DNA from: Pleodorina starrii
Lineage: Eukaryota; Chlorophyta; Chlorophyceae; Chlamydomonadales; Volvocaceae
Assembly: GCA_030267565.1 (NCBI GenBank)
Contig: BRXU01000002.1
Coordinates: 7,631,001 to 7,695,000 of the forward strand
Length of the DNA stretch: 64,000 bases
Direction: 5' to 3'
Shown here: positions 46,001-56,064 of the stretch, in pieces
Layout of the letters: the number at the start of each line of letters is the position of its first letter
How positions within the stretch are numbered: the first letter of the stretch is position 1
Program-made: the position numbers and the translations under genes
The notes under the pieces: model-generated
Told to the model about the DNA's origin: nothing
The model's database searches: none
Seen by the model: only the letters and a program-made list of their open reading frames with translations

Positions 46001-49000
46001 GTATATATATATATGTATATATATGTATTTGTCTCATCAGGCACTCAATGGGGGGGGGTAGATGTACGGCGGGACACCGACAGATAGATGGGGATAGATG
46101 GGATGCAACCAATCCATCCGTTAAGCGGACTACTTCTGCAATCTGGCCATGCAAGTAGTATATACCGGCCATGTTGCAAAAGTCCGTCCACGCACTTCAT
46201 CACGAGACGGATTGCTGGTTTTTACTTGCACGCAATTCCACTTGCGTGTTTAGCCACCTGATCAAAGCAATGGTGCGGCGGTAGCGGTCTCTATTTCGTG
46301 AACATTTACACAAACAGCACATACGTCAGGAGGCCTACTAGCTAGCAAGGTAGCTAGCTACCTTGCTTCCTGCACTTCCATTATATGTCTTGTCTGCCCA
46401 CCCGGCCGACGCGACCCCGCCCATGCTTTGCAGTACGTGTTGCCAACTGGAGACCTGTTCATGGTTCTGAAAGCGTACGGCGAGATCACCAATCCGATGA
46501 CGGGCGTCCGACGGACCATTGTAAGTAAGGGCCCAATCGTACATTCATTGGCGGGCGCCGTACATTTAGTTATGGCCATCCCAATAGCGGTAGCGCAGCA
46601 GTACCTCCGTGTGTCATAAACTCCCGCGTCTGTACTTTTGGGGCCTAGTGTTGACACGGTGTTCGGTCTGTTTCAACATGGCCGTGTATTGCAAAAAGAT
46701 ACGGATAGTGTCATACACGGCCGCTTCAACACGGCCGTGTACAGATGGCCGTGTCCAACACGGCCATGTATATCGCCCCGTGTAGACACGGTTGGACATG
46801 GTCGTGTAGACACGGCTTGTGTATAGTCTAGCTATAGAGTCGAAGAAGAGGCAAACCGAGGATTGCCCAAATCCAGTATAGTATGGCGGTTAAAACCACC
46901 GAATGCCTTTGGCAGATCCTATTCACCCGTCGGCTGGGAGAATAAGTTCGCCCGGACTGGATCGTGCCGCCCCTCATCAGGCTGACGGGAGCAGTGCCGC
47001 TGTGCACTAGTCCGCTGGCTAGTCCGTTAGCTTTCGACCCGGCGACCCTTGACTATCCAAACTATTCACACCACTGTAACAGCGGGGCAAAAACACACTG
47101 GATACCGAAGATTCTAGCTCCTGTTACAAGGGCTTGCTGGCTATCATGTTGCAAACACGACGGACGGGTTAACGTCCCGAGAAGCGACAGCCATACTCAC
47201 TTAGAAGAGCTATTCGAGCGAGCCGCTGATACCTGCCAGTCCTTTCCCGCTAGCGCTACGACTTGCCAGCCACAACATACCATGTTCGGGGAATCCACGC
47301 CAGGCCGCTAGCTCCGAGCTGCTCGCCACCCAGGCCGCCTGAGTATGTGTCCCAGCCTCAACGCACGTGCACCCTGCGATTAAGGAAGCGACAGCTAGGC
47401 GTACTCACTTGCTTGGGAGAGCTATTCGAGCGAGCCGCTGACACCTGCCCAGTCCTCTCCCGGCCGCTAGCGCTACGATTTGCCAGCCACAACATACCAT
47501 GTTCGGGGAATCCACGCCAGGCCGCTAGCTCCGAGCTGATCGCCACCCAGGCCGCCTGAGCGTGTGTCCCAGCCTCAACGCACGTGCACCCTGCGATTAA
47601 GGAAGCGACAGCTAGGCGTACTCACTTGCTTGGGAGAGCTATTCGAGCGAGCCGCTGACACATGCCCAGTCCTCTCCCGGCCGCTAGCGCTACGATTTGC
47701 CAGCCACAACATACCATGTTCGGGGAATCCACGCCAGGCCGCTAGCTCCGAGCTGCTCGCCACCCAGGCCGCCTGAGCGTGTGTCCCAGCCTCAACGCAC
47801 GTGCACCCTGCGATTAAGGAAGCGACAGCTAGGCGTACTCACTTGCTTGGGAGAGCTATTCGAGCGAGCCGCTGACACATGCCCAGTCCTCTCCCGGCCG
47901 CTAGCGCTACGATTTGCCAGCCACAACATACCATGTTCGGGGAATCCACGCCAGGCCGCTAGCTCCGAGCTGATCGCCACCCAGGCCGCCTGAGTGTGTG
48001 GCCCAGCCGCAACGTGCACCCTGCGAGTTGCAATCATCATCAGGATTGGGCTCAGGGGAATGCGGGTGCTGTGGCACATGCAAGGGTGGCCGGAGGGTGA
48101 TAAAAACGGTACCGCAGCGGAGCAGCGACAGCCGTACCCACTTGGGATAGCTATTCGAGCGGGCCGCTGACACCTACTCAGTACCGTACTCTCCCGGCCG
48201 CTAGCGCTTTGACGTTCCAGCCACAACACACCATGTTCAGGGAATCCACGCCAGGCCGCTAGCACCAAGCTGTTCGCCACCCAGGCCGATTGAGTGTGTG
48301 TCCAAGCCTCAACGTGCACCCTGCGAGTTGGAATCATCATTAGGATAAACGAAGCGACAGCCGTACTCACTTGGGAGAGCTATTCGTTCGAGCTGGCCGC
48401 TGACACCTGCCCAGTCCTCTCCCGGCCGCTAGCTCCGAGCTGCTCGCTGCCCAGGCCGCCTGAGTGTGTGCCCCAGCCCCGATGTGCAGCCTGCGGGTTG
48501 CAATCATCAATAGGATAAGGTTAAGCCATTCTCCACTTCTGGTAAGAACAGATGACCTGGAGTTGAACACAAAACATAACAAAATTTTCGAGCATACGCA
48601 TTACGTCGTATGCATCACCAATACTATTAGCGAACTTTTGTAAGTAGTTCCTCGTTGCGGTCCGCGGGCGTGCTCGTTGGGCAAGCGTCCGCCGGTGCCA
48701 AAGCATGCACTCCTCGGCGAGCATTAACCGGGCCCGCCGACAAGGCTAACGACTCCTACCTTATCTTCAGCAACACCTTACATCATAGTCAGCGTTGTAC
48801 CGAACTCGGTGAGGGCGTCTGGGTAGCCAAAGCCGAATGCTGACCGGTTGTTGCCGCGTGTTGCCGTGGTCAGGACTTCGCACATGCGCATAGTATCTAG
48901 AAATGCAGTAGCTATATTATCTATTAAATTATACCACATACCTACCCCGTACTTCTGCAACCGACAACGAAACCCATCCAGCAACTACCCGGGTAACCAA

Positions 49001-51407
49001 CAGTCCAGCCAATCGAATGAAGTGCGTGCCCGGTCATCATCCCGCTTGTCCACACTGCGGCGGCGTGCACACGCAGCCGGCTGTCTTATAAAATGCACAG
49101 CGGCAACAATTAATGTTCGAATACATACATGCATATAACACCAGTTCGCAGACACGGCATGTGCGCACACATGTATGTTTATTTATTTACCCTCGCTGCC
49201 TAACAAGCAAGCTAAGCAACGAACCCGTGCACGCAACGCATGCATGCAGCTACCCAGTTGGGCCAATGTGTCGCCCGCGGGAAACAACAATGGCATGGTG
49301 ATGGAGTACCCCTACACGGGCACCAGCGTCATGCTGGCACTGACCCCCGAGAACGGATACACACCCGAGGTGGTGGTCTTCGGTGGTCAGTTCCCGGGGG
49401 CGTCCATCAACACCACGGCCAGCCGGCTGTCGCTTCGGATAAAGGTCCTTTACAACGAGACTACAGGCAACTACACATTCGGTAGGTGATAATTTGAAAC
49501 GATCAGCAGGTTCACTATCTAGTGTTTTGCACTCGTTCGTACGTACTATGGCAGTGAGGCATACGGCAGAAATGCCGTACACCGCATAGTGCATATATAG
49601 ACACAGTGCATGCGGTGTACGGCATGTAATTCTGGATGTATGGATGCAACCATCGTTCGCGTTCGCTCGTTCATCAGCAGTGCAAGCAACATACAGACTG
49701 CACATGCCTGCCAGTCGATTGCACTTATTGTTTGTGACTACGTATCCGCCCTTTACCGACGTTGTACTGCAGGGGGGGGCTGGATCGCTGAGTTTATGCC
49801 GCTGCCCCGGGTGATGGGTGATGCGGTTATTCTGCCCAACGGACACGTCGTGGTGCTCAACGGGGCCGTTGTGAGTCTGTGTGTTGAATTCATTATTATT
49901 ATTAACCGCGCGCACCAGACATACGGCCCAAACCGAACTCGCATTGCCCACCAGCCATCTATACGTGGGGTGCAAGGTGATACGTACCGCATACATTCAC
50001 ATACCGTACACCAGCGGTCGTCTCTTTTAATATATTTACATACCTGCTGCTTCTATCTCGTCCGCACAACATCAGCATAACCAATCTCCTGACTGTGCAG
50101 CACTGACGGACTGAATGCATGCACGTTCAATCGTGCAGAAAGGAACTGCTGGTGATGGTACCGTCATAAACAAAGTGCGAGTTAATCAAGCCAACGAGCC
50201 AAACCTGTGGCCCGTACTGTACGACCCTGATGCTCCGTACGGCAGCCGGATGAAGCTGATGGCCCGCTCAAGGATTCCGCGATTGTACCACTCGACTGCG
50301 TTGCTAACACCCGACGGTTCCGTGCTCGTGGCGGGATGCGACCGCGCCGAGCTGTAAGTTGCTTGGAAGCGAGTCAGGCGTGCCGCACACCCTTGAATAA
50401 TATTATATGATATAATATAATACAATACAATACAATATAATATAATATAATATTTTAATATAATATTTTATCACAATATATGTATATTAATTATAGCAAC
50501 TAATAATAATAATAGTAATAATTATAGCAGTATTTTGCCCAGCGAGCAGCCATAGATAGCCAATAATTCATCCTAGTATCAACATACTATTTCGGATTAA
50601 TGCAATAACATGCGCACTACAACCGATGCAGGTTCTGGTCGAGCCTGAACGACACGGAGATTTCCCGGTCGCCACAGAAGGCCGCCGATTACCGTATTGA
50701 GATGTTCCGCCCGCCGTACTGGTTCAATGAGACAGCAAAGCCTCAGATCGTTTCTATCAATAATGCAACGTGGGACCCCGAGGACGCTGTCAACGTGATG
50801 CAGTACGGCGCGCCCTTTGAGCTGCAGTACAGTTTGTCCAATGCTACCCACTCTGTGACTTCCGCAGTGCTCGTCGCGCCCGGTACCGTCACCCACTCGA
50901 CCAATATGAATCAACGAGTGGTGAGTAACGATCATTAAGGAATGAAATCAATAAGAGCACAAACTACGTATCGCGCGGGGGAGGATTGCGTATGTAAAGT
51001 AGGTTACCATTTTTGCTTTTGACTATCTCCAATTTTTTAATGTAATACTACCTGCGCCGTAATCGATTCTACATTGATATGGTGTAAATGAATACATAAG
51101 TGGAGTGTTCCGCTTTTTGGGAGCCAGACATTGCTTTGCATAGCTTTAAAAAGACGTACCGTATTACAAACTGCGCCCGCCTGCCGTACCCTTGCTGCCC
51201 GCCCGCCGCACGCAGGTGGGTTTGGAGATCGTCTCTCAGGACCTGGGCGCTCGGCGCCTGGTGCTCAAGGGGCCCCCCAACATCAACATTGCGCCGCCCG
51301 GCTGGTACATGCTGTTCCTGCTTAACGGAAACGTGTACGGCACCAGCGTCTGGGTGCGCCTGCCCGGAAACGCCCCCCGACTGGACTACCTCGTTCCTCC
51401 GAACTAG
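41832..51407 (+). CDS. SPPP-rich glycoprotein fused to a copper radical oxidase (glyoxal/galactose oxidase family)
   Basis: Eleven exons give exactly 1,171 codons: 41832-43605, 44125-44228, 44504-44704, 45162-45363, 45687-45808, 46434-46520, 49250-49481, 49773-49870, 50139-50353, 50632-50920, 51216-51407. The ATG at 41832 is preferred to the one at 41658 because a secretion signal ([14 protein letters not shown]) follows it directly. After a poly-Ala run, residues 110-570 are SPPPSSPPP repeats, the hydroxyproline-rich type of volvocine wall and matrix proteins. From about 595 on the chain is a kelch-like oxidase: [42 protein letters not shown] and the DUF1929-like C-terminus [15 protein letters not shown]. 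Expected copper-site residues are all present: C686 (FCAGH) and Y738 (RWYP) for the thioether cofactor, Y990-H991 and H1100. The predicted reaction is oxidation of aldehydes or primary alcohols to give H2O2 in the extracellular matrix; the substrate is not predictable. Confidence 0.9.
42330..43480 (+). repeat. 27-bp coding repeat, SPPPSSPPP units
   Basis: About 40 tandem copies of a unit based on ccgtcaccgccgccgtcaag plus ccaccc encode nine-residue SPPPSSPPP blocks. Copies are nearly identical with third-position changes and a few replacements (Q for P, T for P), so homogenisation is recent. Confidence 0.95.
45908..46024. repeat. AT dinucleotide microsatellite
   Basis: Over 100 bp of (AT)n in the oxidase-gene intron between exons ending at 45808 and starting at 46434. 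Confidence 0.97.
46672..46816. repeat. Cluster of ACACGGCCGTGT palindromes
   Basis: Eight or more full or half copies of the palindrome CACGGCCGTG and its variants (catggccgtgt, acacggttggacatgg) occur within 145 bp of the long oxidase intron 46521-49249. Confidence 0.8.
47181..48520. repeat. 217-bp satellite, about six copies, inside an intron
   Basis: Units begin gaagcgacag at 47181, 47385, 47602, 47819, about 48121 and about 48354. The central three are spaced exactly 217 bp and are nearly identical; the outer copies are diverged or shortened. The array fills half of the 2.7-kb oxidase intron 46521-49249. Confidence 0.92.
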
Positions 51408-51951
51408 TAGCTAGACGTAGCTAGATAGCTAGCTAGATGGCTATTAAGCTACGTCTAGCTGCTGTTTGCTCGGAGGAGCCCTACCTACCGTACGCAAGAA
51501 GGCATCGAATAGACGCGCGCCGCGAACATGTGATTATATTGAGTGACGATATTTATGCCATTATTTCATTCAACCAAAAATTAGCTGTTAGGAATAGATG
51601 AATAATATGCATCGAAATGTGCATCGATCATAATTGGTGGGATAGGTATGATCCGGTAGTTGATTCGGTGAGCTACGGATGGATAGGTTATACGACGCAG
51701 CTTTATTTTGCGTTCAGTAAGCGCATACAAGCAGCAGCACGGGCGGGTCGCCGCCGCTGTTGCGTATTACACAACGAATGCACTTCTGTCAGAAACGTGA
51801 CGAGCTGGAGCTGGTAAGAGGCGGCTTGGTTGATTGAGGGAAGAGGAGCGAGCGAGGATGGACGACGGAGGAGGGTCCAGCAGCGGGATACGAACACGCA
51901 CGGAATGCCGTACGTTGCGCAGTAGATGGCCCGCGCGCGTGGTTAGTTTTT

Positions 51952-51992
51952 GGGCGGGGCCCCAGCGCGAAGCGCCCGGGGGGGCCCCGCCC
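51952..51992. repeat. Perfect 12-bp GC inverted repeat with nested stem
   Basis: GGGCGGGGCCCC at 51952-51963 pairs with GGGGCCCCGCCC at 51981-51992. The 17-base interior contains GCGC-GAA-GCGC, so the stem can extend. Each arm is itself partly palindromic. Confidence 0.85.
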
Positions 51993-52814
51993 TGTAGGAT
52001 TGCCCATGTCCGTGCCTGTGGACTGTGGACTGTGGACTGTGAACTGTGGTGTCCTAACAAAAGTGCAGAATCTCGGCCAACGGAAATAATGCATAAGTAA
52101 AAGATTACATTCTTTATTGCACGGTAAATTTGTTATTGGAACCCAACATCGCACGAGTAAAAACCAGTTCGGCAGTCTCCATGGACCGAGGCCGAGGTCA
52201 AACCAACGCCTCTCGGCCTATAATTATTTCCAGAAGATTCATCGTTCCTCAAAGTGGATTTCTGACATGACGGCGTGAAATGAATCTTCGTTTCGGCAAC
52301 CAACTATGTTTGCATTGCGAACATTCTTCCCGCGACCACACCACAGCTCTGCTACCCGGTCCGACCGACTTGACGCACATTTCGATTAAGCTCCTTGCAA
52401 CTTTTGATTACAAAGGTTGCAAGGAGCAAACCATGAGGGGCAAACTGCTGGTTGTTGGACGCCAAGCCGCAAATGCACGCATGATGCAGCGGTCTTCAGC
52501 GGGCCGCCCAACAAGTCCAGTCGGCAACCTAGGGGATGGACTTCTACATTCCCTGTCCTAATGTTAAAGCAGTCAAGCCTCCTCTACGGCGAATACCTCA
52601 GTAGCGAAGCCTGTGCACTCTCGTCGGCAACTGCACGTCGTCGCAACCCTCGCAAACAGTTCCGCTGTCCTTCTATTGGCAAGTCAGCCTGCGTGATGTG
52701 TAAATGATACACTCCATGTCTACTGTCAAGTAACTTCAGCCAATGCGCTGGCCGGAAGAGTTGCACAGTGCCGAGACGGCGCGCGATGCTAAACATGGGT
52801 CGGATTGCTGGAGC

Positions 52815-53074
52815 CGCAGGCATTTCAGATATAAAGCTCTGGCTGCCTATCAGCAGGAATGTCGACACTCTCACAGTTGACGCCCTCGCCGCTCGCTTTG
52901 GAAATGCCGTATTTCGGTCGATGCGCACATGCGCTCATGCACCCGACGGGATGACGCGCTTCGCGCGGCGCCGGCAGGCCTTGCTAACGACTCGGCTAGC
53001 AGGCATTTCGGGAAAAAAGCTCTGGCTGTCTATCAGCAGGAATGTCGACACTCTCACACTACTTCACGCCCTCG
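52815..53074. repeat. Diverged direct duplication of about 70 bp
   Basis: The string gcaggcatttc, then aagctctggctg, tatcagcaggaatgtcgaca and ctctcaca occurs at about 52818-52880 and again at about 53001-53064, with a few substitutions. Confidence 0.8.
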
Positions 53075-56064
53075 CCACCCTAGCACTCAACTTAACCCGT
53101 ACGGATTTAGTGGGGCCCCGCCCTTTTTCCGGCTTCAAGGAAGCCGACACCAACCCCTTGTCCGACCCGGAGCGAGTTTACTTTTGTGCATAATTCGCTT
53201 GCAATGTCCTGGCAAAATTCGGCGCCCCGTTCCGGAGGCCATTTGCGTCCGCAACCTACCGTACGTATCTCTGATAGATGAGGCCACGCTAGCTCTCATC
53301 GCTCGATCGGGCTCGCTTCAGGCTGTCGGACGGTGGGAGTCGGTCGGGAGCAAGGCCGCTTCGCGCACGGCAGCTCGGCAATCAAGCAACACGGTGATCA
53401 GCAGCTAGCAAATTTCGGTGTGTTGGCTCGCTCGCTCTATTGACGGAGGTTGACACTGTCTAGATCTATCTGTTAGTTGTACGCGTGCATGTATATATGT
53501 GATGGGTGGATTCTTCGTTCAAAAATCAACCGCAAGTTGCAGTAGCTGACTTGTTGATAGGTGTTGATCATACCGTAATCAGCAGTTGCGCGCTTACCAT
53601 TCATGCTTCATAGATTCTGATAGCTACGTAGCAATCGACTCTTATGAGTCGCCGCGCAAGGCCTCCGTGCTGCAGGGAAGGGCAGGTTTTGAATGGGAAG
53701 GGGGCAAACGCGTAACGCACGCGAGGCGCCTGACGGATGATCACATCTGTAATGCAAAGCGCCCCACAGCAGACAGCGGCATCGCCGCTTGAGCCACGAT
53801 TCTCGGCTAATTGCAAATCAATGCATAAAATGGTCAGCTTGTTAACTAACCATTACGGGCTAAATACCTGCAGCGCTATTCTAACGTGGAGCGCAAAGTC
53901 GTCGCATGTCGTCTGCCCGGCAGGTCGCGCCATCCATGCCCACTCTCGCTCGAATACGGTAATGTTACATTCGACCAGCCGCAGGCGGGGGCTGGCCGGC
54001 CTGGCGCCCCTCTGTCCCGTGCTGCCGCCACGCCAGCCAGCTTCTGGTGTGTGTGTGTGTGCGCCGCCACGTCGTGTCCGTCCGAGCAGCGAGCTGTGCT
54101 GTATCCCCTGTCCCAAAGCCACACACCTACCACATCTCGCCGCCTCTCACCGTCCAGGCCCTGAGACGCAACTAAACGTCGTGACTCTGCGCCTCCCGGA
54201 GCTCCCCCTGCCTGGTCGCTCCCCACTTGCTGACGGCCGCTCCCCCTGGTCCGGTTGGTCCCCGGTCGTCCTTGCGGCAGTGAATCAAACGCCGCCATCG
54301 CCAACAACAACAATGTCGGATCATCGTCGGATCATTGTCGGCTCACTCCAGAGGTGTCCCGCGGGCCGCAAGTTCGAGCCGCAGCGTGTGCCTCCCGCAA
54401 CTAAACCCCGGCGTGTCACACTCCCCACCGCCCGTTCCCCCCAATCTTCCCTCCTTCCCGCTCCCAGGGGGCCAGCGGCGCTCCCCAAAGCTCGCACCAC
54501 CACCACCACCACCACCACCACCACTTCCGCAGCAGGCAAGCCACAGCCTCCTGCGCCCGCTAGCCCGCCCCAGCACTGCCAGCAGGTAGGTAAGCAACAA
54601 GGCGCCAACCCCCCCAGCCACCCACGGTGTGCCCTGCCACCGCCCGCCCGCCGCAACCCAACGTCGTTCAATGCAGTGCAGCACGAAGGCCATCCCGCCC
54701 ACCCCCTTCCCTAAAACGAAGCAGCATCAGCTGCGCCGGGAACTCAAATCAGCGCAACTCCGCAGCCCCCCGCTCCTCTCCACTCCCCCCACTCCTCTCC
54801 CTCCGCGCTCTCCACTGCTACATCCCCAGGCGCGGCGCATCCCCAGGCGCAGCGCCCCTGCCTCAATTTGCACATCTCTACCCCTCACGACAAACAGAGC
54901 GCGCAGCATCCTCCCACACAAGGGTCCAAGGGTACAATCGAAGACAGCGATTCGCCGGTGACAGCCTTCACGGGCGGATAACCGCAACGCAGCTCCGGAT
55001 CGTCCACGTCGGCGTTAGTTAGTTAGTTAATTCGTTAGAGCATTTCTCCGATATGAGCGTTGTCGCGTTCGCGAACCCCACAGGGCAGAAGAGCCGCATG
55101 TTCGTGCATGTCTGTGTGTGTGTCAGCGTAACGGCACGTGCGTGTGTGTGTCTGTCTGGGAGGGATTGTTGTGCCGGGAGGGAAAATGGTAATCAAGGAA
55201 ACAAACGGAAACGAGCTGGACGACGAGAGGCAGACGAGACAAGACGACGAGAAAAGCGAGTAAACAAATCTTGTAGCAAACGTGTATGCAAAAACGTGGT
55301 ACTGCATGCGTACTACACAAGGCCCTTCGCGACGACAAAAGCCCTAGCTGCCGCCGCCGCCGCCGTCCCTGCCGCAGCTTTGCGCGCAACCACAGAGGCC
55401 GAGGGCAGACCACTTTGCGAACGAAGCCAGCAATACCGCCTCCCCCGTCCCGCCCCGTTTTGTATAGACAAGAGCCCCCCTACGCATGTACTCTCTTTCC
55501 GGCAATAACAACCCTAACGGAGATGCTCCACCTCGCCCTCATAGCGGTGGGAAGCTACTTTTCCGGCCCTCAGCCGTGAATGGAAAAGAAGCCCCCTTGC
55601 GCCGCCAAGCGTGGGCGGGCGGCGCGGGCTTCCAGACAGTTCAACTACGGCCCAGGGCCAAGGGTCCGCGATACGCGAGAAAACCAGACGACGAGTCCGC
55701 ACAACACAATCCGAAAAGGGCCGGCGGCCGGCTGGTCTCTCCTGGACGTCCCGGGGACGAAGAGGGAGCCCTAAGGCATTAGGCCGCCACGCTGGCAGTA
55801 CTGCATGTACTGCATGTACGGCAGGCGCTGGCACGCTCTCTCTCTCTCTCTCTCTCTTTTAAAGCCACCCCCAGCAAGCCCGAGACCAGCAAGCCAACCA
55901 ACTAACCAACCAACCAACCAACCAAGGCAGATGCCGAAATGAGCACCCACCCCAACCCAAATTTAACCCAACCCAACGCAACCAAACTTCAGCTTAGAGG
56001 TGCCCACTTCCCGGCCTCGCGACATAAACCAGAGCCCCGGCCTCCGCCTCCGACTCCATGTCAG

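Larger units (their letters stand above)
51408..56064. other. Long gene-poor spacer between the oxidase and Rab genes
   Basis: The oxidase and Rab genes converge here. I see no open frame resembling a known protein on either strand, no tRNA and no rRNA. Local features are a 12-bp perfect hairpin at 51952-51992, a ggactgt run at 52018-52046, a diverged direct repeat at 52815-53074, a (CAC)n run at 54498-54523 and (CT)n at 55835-55858. Confidence 0.5.

Noticed and set aside
54343..54702. 119-residue minus-strand frame with a hydrophobic segment and poly-Gly
   Set aside because: The poly-Gly comes from a (CAC)n run and there are no supporting exons or known motifs.
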